Positions 24,597-33,636 of a stretch of 55,992 bases of DNA are shown in pieces (positions within the stretch are counted from its first letter, which is position 1; each line of letters starts with the position of its first letter). Under the pieces are notes generated by a model. That model saw nothing but the letters and a program-made list of their open reading frames with translations. It ran no database searches and was not told the DNA's origin. This DNA comes from Bacteroidales bacterium. Its GTDB lineage: Bacteria; Bacteroidota; Bacteroidia; Bacteroidales; F082. The position numbers were made by a program, and so were the translations under genes. Location of the stretch: contig JAFYJV010000005.1 in assembly GCA_017537965.1 (NCBI GenBank), forward strand, positions 1-55,992, given 5' to 3'.

Positions 24597-25140
24597 CATC
24601 ATTACAATAGCCGTAACGGTCTTGCTCCTGGCATGTTGCTCATGCGGGAGCAAGACCGAACAAACCAAGGAGACGACGTCAAGCACCATGCCCGAAAAAG
24701 ACATCCTCTCCATCCCTCAGCTTCATGACAGGCTGACCGATGACAGCATCGCCCTCCAAGAACTGCAAGACGGTTTCCCCAACCGCCTGCGGACTGACTT
24801 TCGCTGGTGCGACTCCATGCTTGCTTACATCCCGGAAGGGAAAATCGAGGATTTTTTCAACACCCTCAACCTCACCCAAGCCTATTTGAGCCAGTTCGAC
24901 GAGATGCTGCCCATCATGAACCACGACCTTGGCTATCTCCGCCAACAGCTGACCAACCTTCAACACGACACCGACACCCATTACCTCAGCGACTCACTCG
25001 CCAACGCTTACCTCTTGGACGAAAACGCTGCTGCCGACACGCTCCATTATAGGATCCTCTATTTCAAAGACCGTCTCTCACAACAAGACAAAGAGCTGCA
25101 GTCGCTGAAGGACAACATCCGTAAAGCCAGGAAAAAATGA
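24580..25140 (+). CDS. Hypothetical lipoprotein, start uncertain
   Basis: 186 aa if the TTG at 24580 is the start, which overlaps the serS end by 17 bp. The frame is open far upstream inside serS, but that part has no signal-peptide character. From the TTG, a hydrophobic stretch (IITIAVTVLLLACC) ends in a lipobox-like LLAC followed by CGSK, suggesting a lipoprotein. The rest is acidic and helical (DDSIALQELQDGF, LSQQDKELQSLKDNIRK) with no known family. Its stop overlaps the TPR gene start (ATGA), so it is part of the serS-TPR-rsmA unit. No ATG start is available near the signal. Confidence 0.6.
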   Translation: MTSFHNIITIAVTVLLLACCSCGSKTEQTKETTSSTMPEKDILSIPQLHDRLTDDSIALQELQDGFPNRLRTDFRWCDSMLAYIPEGKIEDFFNTLNLTQAYLSQFDEMLPIMNHDLGYLRQQLTNLQHDTDTHYLSDSLANAYLLDENAAADTLHYRILYFKDRLSQQDKELQSLKDNIRKARKK

Positions 25141-26981
25141 GGGGGATCACCGGCATACTTTGTCTGCTCATCCTGCTGATGTCGGCCCCTTCCTTCGCCC
25201 AGATCAGCACTACCAGCAAATCCAAGAAAGCTCAGCAACAGGATCCACAACGCGAGCTTGACGAACAGTTGGCCAGCAAATGCTTTCAAAACCAAGAGTA
25301 CGAGAAGGCCAAGGAACTCTATCAACAGCTTTTCAAGAAGAAAGGAACGACGCAGTATTTCAATCAATATGTGGAATGCCTGATCAGACTCGGGGAATAC
25401 GACACGGCGGAAGAGGAACTGAAGCGTTTTATCCGCAGCAACCCGTCCTATGGGAAGTCAAAGATCGACCTCATATACGTCTATACCAACAACGGGAAGC
25501 AAGGCAAGGCCGACGAGATGCTCAAAGAAATCCTCAAAGGGTTGCCCGACAACAAGAACAGCATCCTCAACATCCAAAACATGTTCCGGTCACGCATGCT
25601 CTATAATGCCGCCCTTGCCGTCCTTGACAAAGGTGCGGAGATCAACTCGGAACACTATCCCTTTAACATTGAGAAAGCCAGCGTCTATCATTCCATGAAC
25701 AACTACCAACAGGCTTTCGAATACTATTTCCTGGAACTGGAAGCGCGCCCCGAACAATACAATCTCGTCAAAAACCGGTTTCAAACCCTGCTCTTATATG
25801 ACGTGAACAAATCCATTGCCGATGAGATGCGCATCGCCCTGCTGAAGAAGACGCAGGCACATCCTGACAATTTGGAATATGCGCAACTGCTGGTCTGGTT
25901 CTCACTGCAAGAAGAAGATTATGACATCGCCCTCGAACAGTGCAAGAGCATCGACCGCAGAACAAACGACCAGGACGGACAGATCATCAACCTCGCCAAC
26001 ATCTGCCTTGACAACCAACAATATGAATTGGCTCAAGACGCCTTCGACTACGTGATCTCCAAAGGGAAAGTCAACCCATATTACGGTGAGGCCATCATCG
26101 GATCGATCAAGACCGAGAGTCAACAATGTTCCGACAAGCATGTCACCGACACCAAGACCTACGAGAAACTGAGCAAAAAAATAGAGAAAGCCTACAACGA
26201 CGTCAGTTCAAAAGACTATCCCAACCTTGTGGAGATCCAAGCCGACCTCATGGCATACCACCTCGGGCAGTCGCCTCAAGCCATCGAGCTGCTCCAACAA
26301 GCCATCGAGCAAACCAACAACAAACTCCAGCAATGCCAGCTAAAACTCAAGCTTGCAGACATCTACCTCTACAACGACGAAGTATGGGAATCCACCCTGC
26401 TCTACAGCCAGGTTGACAAAAGCATGAAAGAGGAGCCTCTCGGCCACGAAGCTCGTTTCCGCAACGCCCAACTCCGCTATTTCATCGGGGAATTTGCATG
26501 GGCTGAAACCCAACTCAAGGTGTTGAAGGCGGCCACCTCGAAACTCATCGCCAACGATGCCATGAGTCTTTCGCTCATCATCGGCGACAACCTCGAATAC
26601 GACACCACAGGCGTTGAGCTCAAACGCCTTTCCAGAGCCGATTACAAGATATACCAACACAAGGAAGACGAAGCTCTGGTCATCCTCGACTCCATCAGCG
26701 TTGACGGCAACGAAATCAGCAAGCCCCACGCCTTGTTCCGCATCGCCGAAATCATGGAACAAAAGCAAAACCATGTCAAGGCCGACAGCCTTTACTTACA
26801 GATCGTCAGCGAGTTTCCCGACAGCTACATGGCCGACGACGCACTGATGCACGCCGCACTTCTCGAACACAACCAACTCAAAGACAGAGAACGGGCCAAG
26901 CAGCATTACGAACAATTGATCGACGAATATCCGACCAGCCTATATACGGCTCAGGCAAAGAAAAACTACAGGAAGCTATGA
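25137..26981 (+). CDS. Exported TPR-repeat protein
   Basis: 614 aa. Signal peptide about 1-22 (APSFAQ), a basic linker, then TPR-type helices almost to the end (EYEKAKELYQQLF, EYDTAEEELKRFI, QYELAQDAFDYVI, RERAKQHYEQLIDEYPTSLY). The final repeats resemble those of outer-membrane-assembly TPR lipoproteins, but there is no lipobox. Predicted periplasmic scaffold, with no enzymatic motif. Its start overlaps the upstream gene and its stop overlaps rsmA, both by 4 bp. Confidence 0.85.
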   Translation: MRGITGILCLLILLMSAPSFAQISTTSKSKKAQQQDPQRELDEQLASKCFQNQEYEKAKELYQQLFKKKGTTQYFNQYVECLIRLGEYDTAEEELKRFIRSNPSYGKSKIDLIYVYTNNGKQGKADEMLKEILKGLPDNKNSILNIQNMFRSRMLYNAALAVLDKGAEINSEHYPFNIEKASVYHSMNNYQQAFEYYFLELEARPEQYNLVKNRFQTLLLYDVNKSIADEMRIALLKKTQAHPDNLEYAQLLVWFSLQEEDYDIALEQCKSIDRRTNDQDGQIINLANICLDNQQYELAQDAFDYVISKGKVNPYYGEAIIGSIKTESQQCSDKHVTDTKTYEKLSKKIEKAYNDVSSKDYPNLVEIQADLMAYHLGQSPQAIELLQQAIEQTNNKLQQCQLKLKLADIYLYNDEVWESTLLYSQVDKSMKEEPLGHEARFRNAQLRYFIGEFAWAETQLKVLKAATSKLIANDAMSLSLIIGDNLEYDTTGVELKRLSRADYKIYQHKEDEALVILDSISVDGNEISKPHALFRIAEIMEQKQNHVKADSLYLQIVSEFPDSYMADDALMHAALLEHNQLKDRERAKQHYEQLIDEYPTSLYTAQAKKNYRKL

Positions 26982-27787
26982 AGACAGAGGACAGGAGACA
27001 GAAGTCGGAAGTCCGGCCCAAGAAAGCATTGGGACAGCATTTCCTGACCGACCAGAACATCGCCAAGAAGATCGTCGATCAACTCTCACCCGACGTGGAA
27101 ACCGTCATCGAAGTGGGCGCCGGAACGGGGGTGTTGACCCAATACATGGTGGACGACATCCTCGACAAGTTCCATGTCATCGAGATCGACCGCGAATCCA
27201 TCGAATACCTGAAGTCGCATTTCCCACAACTTGGCGACCATCTCATACAGGGCGATTTTTTGCGCACCGACCTCAGCCAATTTGGGCAAGGCAACATGGC
27301 CATCATCGGGAACTTCCCGTACAACATCAGCAGCCAGATCTTTTTCCAAGTGCTTAAATACAAAGAACAAGTGGTGGAGGTGGTAGGAATGGTGCAGAAA
27401 GAGATGGCGGAGCGCATGGCGGCTAAGGAAGGCAGCAAGACCTACGGCATCCTGAGTGTGTTGATGCAGGCTTGGTATGACATTGACTATCTTTTCACCG
27501 TACACGAAAATGTATTCAACCCGCCGCCAAAGGTGAAATCGGCCGTCATCAAAATGCGACGAAACGCCGTCACCGACTTGGGCTGCGATGAGAAACTGTT
27601 CGTAAGTATCGTCAAACAATCATTCAACCAACGCCGAAAGACCATGCGCAACTCGCTGCGACCGATGCTCAATCCCGACATCATCGATAACGAGATCTTC
27701 AACAAACGGCCAGAACAGCTCTCAGTTCAAGAGTTCATTGATTTGACGAATCTGATTGGAACTTCCGCATCGCATGACGAACAGTGA
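26978..27787 (+). CDS. rsmA: 16S rRNA (adenine1518-N6/adenine1519-N6)-dimethyltransferase
   Basis: 269 aa. KALGQHFL at about 16-23 and SAM-binding EVGAGTGVLT, with the catalytic NFPYNISSQ motif (NxPY type). It dimethylates two adjacent adenines in helix 45 of 16S rRNA late in 30S assembly. The first about 13 residues (KTEDRRQKSEVR) are very basic and are encoded by a purine-rich repeat also found at 31681-31702. They are probably an addition specific to this lineage. The start overlaps the TPR stop (ATGA). The 3' end overlaps the convergent permease gene by 53 bp. Confidence 0.95.
   Translation: MKTEDRRQKSEVRPKKALGQHFLTDQNIAKKIVDQLSPDVETVIEVGAGTGVLTQYMVDDILDKFHVIEIDRESIEYLKSHFPQLGDHLIQGDFLRTDLSQFGQGNMAIIGNFPYNISSQIFFQVLKYKEQVVEVVGMVQKEMAERMAAKEGSKTYGILSVLMQAWYDIDYLFTVHENVFNPPPKVKSAVIKMRRNAVTDLGCDEKLFVSIVKQSFNQRRKTMRNSLRPMLNPDIIDNEIFNKRPEQLSVQEFIDLTNLIGTSASHDEQ
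26990..27011 (+). repeat. 22-bp purine-rich repeat, copy inside rsmA
   Basis: GACAGGAGACAGAAGTCGG-type unit of 22 bp identical to 31681-31702. Here it codes for part of the RsmA N-terminus. Confidence 0.8.
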
Positions 27788-28970
27788 GGAATGCCGAGGT
27801 GCATCCCACCACGAGAATGGTAGCAAAAATCAACAGCACGTCCTTGACCTTCAGCAAGACAGGATAGGCATCCACGACATAGTTGCCTCCCGAGCCGAAC
27901 TTCACGAATCCGAATCGCTGCTGCAAGAGCACCAAAACGACTCCCAACAACAAGCCGATGACGCCGCCCACCACGGAGATAAGCAAGCCTTCATTCATGA
28001 ACACCTTCTGAATCAAATGATTGTCAGCACCCATCGACTTCAAGATTTCCGTGTCCTTACGTTTGTCGATCATCAGCATGGAAAGTGAACCGACCACATT
28101 GAACGTGGCTAAAATCAAGATGAAAGTAAGGATGACATAGACCGCCCATTTCTCGGAACGCATGATTTTATAAAGAGTCTCTTGCTGCTCTTGCTGGTTT
28201 TTCACGACAAAGTCCTCTCCTATCAGCGATTTCACTTCCCGTTGTATCTTGTTTACATCGGCTTTTGAAGAAAGAAACAATTCGACATTACTTGCCTTAT
28301 TCTCATATTCCAGCAATTCCGAAAGCCAGTCGAACGGCACAAGCACCAGCTTCTCGTCCAGTTCCTGCTCGGTGGAAAACACACTTTGCACCGTCAGCAC
28401 ATCCGAATTGAAGCCGTTTTCGAGGTTCATCATGGAGGCATTGCCGCGTTTGGGCACATAAACACGCACCATCGAATAGGGATTGTAAACGTTGATGCCC
28501 AGATACCAGGCGACCCCCGACCCAGGGACAGCGAGGTTGTGTTTGCCATCGGAAAGCAGCAATGGAGCTTCGCCGATGACGACCTCATTCATCCGATCAA
28601 TCTCTTGATATTCAACACCAACACCCTTCACTTGACCGATATGTTGCTTGTCGTTGGCCCGAAACAGCGCATCCTCAGTGATGGTGGGAATCACATAGTC
28701 AACACCTTGAATGTTCTTGACTTTACCCAAGGGAAAAGCTTCCAGATTGATGGTCTTGCCTTTCACAGCGGCTATCTGAAGGTCGGGTGCGAGACGGTTG
28801 TTCATGGAAGAGATCACTTTCTCAAGGCCATTGAAAGCCGACAGCACTACAATGAGCGCAAAGGCTCCCACACTAATACCAATGATGGAAATCCATGTGA
28901 TGATATTGATGAGGTTATGGCTTTTTTTCGCCAGCAGATACCGTTTCGCTATGAAAAAGGGGAGGTTCAC
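27735..28970 (-). CDS. LolC/LolE-type ABC transporter permease (FtsX family)
   Basis: 411 aa. It starts at GTG (28970), overlapping the rbfA stop as GTGA; the protein begins MNLPFFIAKRYLLAKK, the usual start of this family. One membrane helix (about 22-42), a large periplasmic domain of the MacB-core type (about 50-265), then three helices (about 275-395) of the FtsX domain with MLMIDKRKDTEILKSMGA. It is likely the membrane part of a lipoprotein-release system; the ATPase is not in the window. It converges on rsmA with a 53-bp overlap. Confidence 0.9.
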   Translation of the reverse strand: MNLPFFIAKRYLLAKKSHNLINIITWISIIGISVGAFALIVVLSAFNGLEKVISSMNNRLAPDLQIAAVKGKTINLEAFPLGKVKNIQGVDYVIPTITEDALFRANDKQHIGQVKGVGVEYQEIDRMNEVVIGEAPLLLSDGKHNLAVPGSGVAWYLGINVYNPYSMVRVYVPKRGNASMMNLENGFNSDVLTVQSVFSTEQELDEKLVLVPFDWLSELLEYENKASNVELFLSSKADVNKIQREVKSLIGEDFVVKNQQEQQETLYKIMRSEKWAVYVILTFILILATFNVVGSLSMLMIDKRKDTEILKSMGADNHLIQKVFMNEGLLISVVGGVIGLLLGVVLVLLQQRFGFVKFGSGGNYVVDAYPVLLKVKDVLLIFATILVVGCTSAFLTVRHAMRKFQSDSSNQ

Positions 28971-29311
28971 TTCTCGGGATGGAGCAGGTTGTCGATGTTT
29001 TCAATGTAATCCAAGGAATCGTCCTCGAAGAAGCGCAATTCAGGGATGACGCGCATTTGGTGACGGATGCGGTTGCCGAGCAGACCACGGATGGCGCGGG
29101 CGTTCTGCCCCACTTCCTCCACCACCTTCTTCTTGTCGTCCACACCGAAGATACTCAGATACACATTGGCGTAACCCAAGTCGGAAGTCACCTTCACATG
29201 GGTCACAGTGATCATCAGCGAAGGCACCGCTGGCTTCAACTCCTTTTGGAAGATGTCGCCCAATTCCTTCAATATCAATTTGTTGATTTTGTCAAGTCGT
29301 TTGGTATCCAT
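28967..29311 (-). CDS. rbfA: Ribosome-binding factor A
   Basis: 114 aa, standard length. A KH-like fold pattern with RLDKINKLILKELGDIF at the start and VTHVKVTSDLGYANVYLSIFG in the middle. It binds the 30S precursor near the 5' end of 16S rRNA during cold adaptation and maturation. The C-terminal RVIPELRFFEDDSLDYIENID is the usual end. A TATTTTTG -7 element (29342-29349, minus strand) lies 30 nt upstream. Confidence 0.95.
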   Translation of the reverse strand: MDTKRLDKINKLILKELGDIFQKELKPAVPSLMITVTHVKVTSDLGYANVYLSIFGVDDKKKVVEEVGQNARAIRGLLGNRIRHQMRVIPELRFFEDDSLDYIENIDNLLHPEK

Positions 29312-29341
29312 AATAATTGTCTTTCAGTTTTTCAGCCTGCA

Positions 29342-29349
29342 AAAATAGG
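29342..29349 (-). promoter_or_regulatory. -7 promoter element for rbfA-permease
   Basis: Minus-strand TATTTTTG lies 30 nt before the rbfA ATG. No clear -33 element. Confidence 0.6.
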
Positions 29350-29359
29350 CAAATTTTTT

Positions 29360-29812
29360 CTATTCCTTATGTTTTGAATCCATAATGATGGTCACCGGCC
29401 CATCGTTGACGAGCTCCACATCCATCATGGCCCCGAATTCACCTGTCAAGACCTCCCTGCCTGAGAGTTCGTGAAGACGTTTCACAAAGAGCTCATAGAG
29501 CGGGATGGCCTGTTCCGGTCGGGCGGCACGGATGAAGCTCGGGCGGTTGCCTTTCTTGGTCATGGCATGAAGGGTGAATTGGCTCACCACAAGGAAGGAA
29601 CCGCCGATTTGGTTGATGTCCAGATTCATCGCATCGTTCTCATCGGAGAAGATCCGCATCTTGGACAACTTGGTGCACAGCCATTCTACATCTTCTTCAT
29701 TATCAGCTTCTTCGATACCCAAAAGAATCATCATTCCCAAGCCTATCGCCGATTTCACCTTGCCAGCGATGGTCACCGAAGCCCTTGAAACACGTTGAGC
29801 TACTATCCGCAT
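29360..29812 (-). CDS. dtd: D-aminoacyl-tRNA deacylase
   Basis: 150 aa, complete. It hydrolyses D-aminoacyl-tRNAs and mis-charged Gly-tRNA. Family start MRIVAQRVSRASV, catalytic SQFTL motif (77-81) and the cross-subunit NDGPVT motif (136-141, equivalent of the Gly-cisPro pair region) are all present. A weak -7 TATCTTCG lies just upstream in the divergent gap to the acyl-CoA ligase. Confidence 0.95.
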   Translation of the reverse strand: MRIVAQRVSRASVTIAGKVKSAIGLGMMILLGIEEADNEEDVEWLCTKLSKMRIFSDENDAMNLDINQIGGSFLVVSQFTLHAMTKKGNRPSFIRAARPEQAIPLYELFVKRLHELSGREVLTGEFGAMMDVELVNDGPVTIIMDSKHKE

Positions 29813-29824
29813 TTTTAGATTTTT

Positions 29825-29854
29825 TTGCGAAGATAGGAAAAAGTAGTATTTTTG
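29825..29854 (+). promoter_or_regulatory. Promoter for the acyl-CoA ligase
   Basis: -33 TTG at 29825-29827 and -7 TATTTTTG at 29847-29854, spaced 19 nt. The opposite strand carries a weaker TATCTTCG (29828-29835) for dtd, so the region is a compact divergent promoter. Confidence 0.7.
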
Positions 29855-29898
29855 CCGCCTGTTTTGCCATAAAAAAACAGACTTGAAAACGAGATAAA

Positions 29899-31677
29899 AT
29901 GGTTGTTTACGACGGAGCTCCCCTCAGGACCTTTGACCTCCTGACGAAGCTTGAGGATCAATACGGGAAAGCAAAGCCAATCCTTTCCGCGAAGGAAAAT
30001 GGCGAATGGCGCCTTTATTCCATCGAAGAGGCTCGCAGCACCGTCGATAAGATCAGCCTGGCGCTGCTCGCCATGGGAATTCAACATGGCGATCGGGTCG
30101 CCCTCGCTTCCAACAGCTGCCCCTTATGGAACTTCATCGACTGGGCCATCCAGCAAGTAGGAGCCGTCACCGTGCCCCTTTACACCACCATCAGCGAGAA
30201 CGACTACAGATACAACCTCAACCACTCGGAAGCCAAGTTGCTTTTCATCTCCGGACAAAACATCTATCGCAAGGTAGAGCCCATACTGAGTGAGATTCCA
30301 ACTGTTCAGAAGATCATCTCGTTCAAGTCCATCGAAGGTGCCATGAGCCTCGACAACTTCCTGGATATGGGACAACAGGTCAGCCAACAGCAACTTGAAA
30401 CGGCCAAAAGCCATGTTGACCGGCACGACCTGGCGACGGTGATCTACACTTCCGGCACTACCGGCACACCCAAGGGTGTGATGCTGACTCACGACAACCT
30501 CACTTCCAACACCAAGTGCCTTGACACCTTATTCGAGGTACACGAAGGCACACGCTATTTCAGCTACCTGCCACTATCGCACATCTTTGAACGCCAGGTG
30601 GTGATGGCCTACCTCAACCTCGGAGCAACCGTCTATTATGCCGAGAACATGGCCACCATCGTCAACAACATCAACGAAATCAAGCCCCACGTCTTCACCA
30701 CCATCCCGAGGCTCCTTGAGAAGGTTCATGCCAACATCCTCTTGAAAGGGAAAAAGATGAAAGGCATCGAAAAGAGCATCTTCACCTGGGCCATCAACCT
30801 CGGTTATGAATTCAACGACGAACATCACAACAGCAAGTGGTACAACTTCAAGTTGCGTATCGCCGACAAGCTAGTGTACCGCAAGGTGCGTGAGGGACTG
30901 GGCAACTGCATCGAGGTCATCATCCTTGGCGGGGCAAGCATCCAGCCCAAAATCTCCAAGCTGCTGACAGCCATGAAGATGCCCGTCATGGAAGGCTATG
31001 GACTCACCGAGACCTCCCCTGTCGTTGCCGTCAACAGCCCTGTGACGCGCCACATCAAGATCGGTACGGTAGGCTTCCCCGTTGACAATGTCGATGTCAA
31101 GATCTCCGAAAAGGGCGAGATCCTAGTCAAAGGCTCCACGGTCATGCAAGGCTATTACAAGTCGCCAGAGGCCACCGCTGAAGTCATCGACCAAGAAGGC
31201 TATTTCCATACGGGAGACCGTGGTGAGATCGACGCGCAAGGATTCCTCCGCATCACTGGAAGGGTGAAAGAGATCTTCAAGACCTCCATGGGCAAATACA
31301 TCAGCCCCTCGTTGGTAGAGAACACGCTATTGGAGTCGCCTTTCATCAGTTCAGTTGTCGTGGTGGGCGAAGGACAGAAATTCGCCGCCGCATTGATCGT
31401 CCCTAATTTCGACCAGTTGAACCTGTGGTGCCGAGAAAACAACCTTTCTTTCATCAACAACGATCTGATGATCCAAGACAAGACCATCGTCACCCTTATC
31501 CGCAAAGAGGTCGATCGGCTCAACAAGAACCTGGGAGACTATGAGCGAGTGCAGCGTTTCGAGCTTTTGTCGTCCGACTGGAGCGCAGAGAAAGGCGAGA
31601 TTACCAGCACCATGAAGATCCGGCGCATGGTCATACAGGAGCATTACAAAGACAGGATTGAAAGAATGTTTGAATGA
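29899..31677 (+). CDS. Long-chain acyl-CoA ligase (AMP-forming)
   Basis: 592 aa of the ANL superfamily, long-chain (FadD15/FACS) branch. The P-loop YTSGTTGTPKGV (183-194), the A5 motif EGYGLTETSP near 355, the A8-like HTGDRGEIDAQGFLRITGRVKEIFK segment, and a C-terminal lid with the lysine of KGEITSTMKIRR are visible. It activates fatty acids to acyl-adenylate and acyl-CoA for phospholipid turnover or for special lipids. It is monocistronic and ends at a purine-rich repeat. Confidence 0.93.
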   Translation: MVVYDGAPLRTFDLLTKLEDQYGKAKPILSAKENGEWRLYSIEEARSTVDKISLALLAMGIQHGDRVALASNSCPLWNFIDWAIQQVGAVTVPLYTTISENDYRYNLNHSEAKLLFISGQNIYRKVEPILSEIPTVQKIISFKSIEGAMSLDNFLDMGQQVSQQQLETAKSHVDRHDLATVIYTSGTTGTPKGVMLTHDNLTSNTKCLDTLFEVHEGTRYFSYLPLSHIFERQVVMAYLNLGATVYYAENMATIVNNINEIKPHVFTTIPRLLEKVHANILLKGKKMKGIEKSIFTWAINLGYEFNDEHHNSKWYNFKLRIADKLVYRKVREGLGNCIEVIILGGASIQPKISKLLTAMKMPVMEGYGLTETSPVVAVNSPVTRHIKIGTVGFPVDNVDVKISEKGEILVKGSTVMQGYYKSPEATAEVIDQEGYFHTGDRGEIDAQGFLRITGRVKEIFKTSMGKYISPSLVENTLLESPFISSVVVVGEGQKFAAALIVPNFDQLNLWCRENNLSFINNDLMIQDKTIVTLIRKEVDRLNKNLGDYERVQRFELLSSDWSAEKGEITSTMKIRRMVIQEHYKDRIERMFE

Positions 31678-31713
31678 GAAGACAGGAGACAGAAGTCGGA
31701 AGACGGAAGGGTT
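31678..31713. repeat. Purine-rich intergenic repeat, second copy
   Basis: Contains the 22-bp unit identical to 26990-27011 (31681-31702), then GACGGAAGGG. It fills the convergent gap between the acyl-CoA ligase and holA. No terminator hairpin is evident. Confidence 0.8.
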
Positions 31714-32718
31714 TTAGTGAAGGAGTTTAAAGAGCATTTCACGGTAGAGATCCTTTTCTGAGACGTCACCGCTTTTATAGCCGATGGCTTTCAGGTCAAA
31801 CTCCCTCAGAACCGCGATGCAGCGTACGCAGTCGGCAATGGAATAGTTACGTGCTGCCTGTTGGTAGTCGCTCACAAAGAACGGGTTGACGCCCAAAGCC
31901 GCGGCCAAGGCACTCGATGAGGAATCCGTGGCATAATGCACCTTGAGGATTTTGGTGAAGTAGCCATAGAGCGTGATGGCCGTGACCAACAGTGGATTCT
32001 CCTTGACATTGTCGCCAAAGTAATTCACAATCCTGTTCGCTTTCATCACATCACGCCGACCGATGGCATTCTGCAGTTCAAAGACGTTATAGTCCTTTGA
32101 GATACCAATGTTGCGCTCCACATCCTCGTCGTCGATTTTTTTGGGCTTTGGAAGGGCGATGATCAGTTTCTCCAACTCATTTCGGATCTTATGAAGGTCG
32201 GTGCCGAGATAATCCGCCAGCATTTGCGTGGCTTTGGGAGTGATGCCGTAACCCTTGTCGGACAGATAGCCTTGTATCCATCCTGGTATGTTGTTGTCGT
32301 ACAGTTTCTTTGACTCGAAGAGGACGCCCATCTTCTCAATCTTCTTAGCCAAAGCGCGACGTTTGTCGAGTTTCTTGTACTTATAGTCAAACACCAAGAT
32401 CGTTGTAGGAGGAATCGTGTCAAGGTACGACTCGAAGTCTTCGATGTTTTTCAGATCCTGTGCCTCTTTGACAATGACCACCATATAGCCGCCCATCATG
32501 GAAAAGCTACGGGCATGGGTGGCTACCGTTTCGATATCGACATCGCGGCCATAGACCACGATTTGGTTGAACGCCTTCTCGGTTTCGTCAAGCACTTCTT
32601 CCTCGATCGTATCGGAGATCATATCGATAAAATACGGCTCCTCTCCCATGAGGAAATACACTGGAGCATATTTCTTCTGGTGGATGTCGGAGATGATCTG
32701 TTGATACGTCAATGCCAT
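31714..32718 (-). CDS. holA: DNA polymerase III subunit delta
   Basis: 334 aa from the ATG at 32718; a TTG three codons upstream is in frame but less likely. N-terminal YAPVYFLMGEEPYFID is typical of delta, which opens the sliding clamp within the clamp loader. The middle VFDYKYKKLDKRRALAKKIEK and the C-terminal all-helical domain with FELQNAIGRRD and LLVTAITLYGYFTKI are recognisable. It is 17 bp after AMP nucleosidase, so the two form a transcription unit. Confidence 0.92.
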   Translation of the reverse strand: MALTYQQIISDIHQKKYAPVYFLMGEEPYFIDMISDTIEEEVLDETEKAFNQIVVYGRDVDIETVATHARSFSMMGGYMVVIVKEAQDLKNIEDFESYLDTIPPTTILVFDYKYKKLDKRRALAKKIEKMGVLFESKKLYDNNIPGWIQGYLSDKGYGITPKATQMLADYLGTDLHKIRNELEKLIIALPKPKKIDDEDVERNIGISKDYNVFELQNAIGRRDVMKANRIVNYFGDNVKENPLLVTAITLYGYFTKILKVHYATDSSSSALAAALGVNPFFVSDYQQAARNYSIADCVRCIAVLREFDLKAIGYKSGDVSEKDLYREMLFKLLH

Positions 32719-32735
32719 AATGCTCAACCTTTGCC

Positions 32736-33506
32736 TCAGTCGAATCTCAGATGCTTGACGGTGATGCCGTTGTTGATGAGTTGCCGCAGCGAATCCACGC
32801 CAATGCGAAGATGCTCACCTGCGAAACTGCTGCTCACTTTCTTGTCGCTTTCAGCCGTCTTGATGCCTTCAGGGGTCATGGGTTCGTCGGAGACCAGCAG
32901 GAGGGCGCCTGTGGGAATCTCGTTGTAGAAACCCACACTGAAGAGGGTGGCCGTCTCCATGTCAACTGCCAGACAGCGGATCTTACGGAGGTACTCCTTG
33001 AATGACTCGTCATGCTCCCACACCCTTCGATTGGTGGTATAAACCGTTCCCGTCCAGTAGTCGCGTCCATAGTCACGGATAGTGGTTGAGATGGCTTTTT
33101 CGAGACTAAATGCAGGCAGTGCAGGCACTTCGGGAGGGAAGTAGTCGTTCGAAGCACCTTCGCCGCGAATAGCGGCGATGGGCAGGATGAAATCACCCAC
33201 ATGGTTCTTGCGCACCGCACCGCATTTCCCCAGGAAAAGCACTGCATTAGGATGAACAGCACCCAACAGGTCCATGATGGTGGCGGCATTGGCACAACCC
33301 ATGCTGAAATTTATGATGGTGATCTCCCCGTCGGTGGCGCAAGGCATAGGCTTGTCCAGTCCCACGATTTCGACACCCTGCCAAGCGGCAAACTTCTCTA
33401 CATAATCCTGGAAATTCGTCAAAAGGATATACTTTCCAAAACGATCCAGCGGCAAACCAGTGTATCTCGGCAGCCAGTTTTCCACAATTTCTTCTTTCGT
33501 TTTCAT
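32736..33506 (-). CDS. amn: AMP nucleosidase, short form
   Basis: 256 aa from the ATG at 33506 (MKTKEEIVENWLPRYTG). The frame stays open far upstream (to 33818) across another gene, so the rest is spurious. It is a nucleoside phosphorylase-fold protein with INFSMGCANAATIMDLL and GKCGAVRK near the N-terminus and DMETATLFSVGF for ribose binding. It hydrolyses AMP to adenine and ribose 5-phosphate and lacks the N-terminal regulatory domain of the E. coli enzyme, as in other Bacteroidota. A TATCTTTG -7 element is just upstream. Confidence 0.88.
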   Translation of the reverse strand: MKTKEEIVENWLPRYTGLPLDRFGKYILLTNFQDYVEKFAAWQGVEIVGLDKPMPCATDGEITIINFSMGCANAATIMDLLGAVHPNAVLFLGKCGAVRKNHVGDFILPIAAIRGEGASNDYFPPEVPALPAFSLEKAISTTIRDYGRDYWTGTVYTTNRRVWEHDESFKEYLRKIRCLAVDMETATLFSVGFYNEIPTGALLLVSDEPMTPEGIKTAESDKKVSSSFAGEHLRIGVDSLRQLINNGITVKHLRFD

Positions 33507-33524
33507 GGCATTCCAACTTTTTTG

Positions 33525-33532
33525 CAAAGATA
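33525..33532 (-). promoter_or_regulatory. -7 promoter element for amn-holA
   Basis: Minus-strand TATCTTTG, 18 nt before the ATG at 33506. It fixes the start codon by excluding upstream in-frame codons. Confidence 0.7.
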
Positions 33533-33579
33533 TGAAAATAAAAGCAGAAAAATTTGTTCGTTCAATACGAAAAAAATAA

Positions 33580-33587
33580 TACCTTTG
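33580..33587 (+). promoter_or_regulatory. -7 promoter element for the DUF3822-rsmD operon
   Basis: TACCTTTG, 49 nt before the ATG at 33637, diverging from the amn promoter. A TTTG at 33553-33556 is a possible -33 but the spacing (23) is long. Confidence 0.6.
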
Positions 33588-33636
33588 CAGCACTTCTAAA
33601 TTATCGCCAATAATAATCAGAAAAAAATAAACGAAA

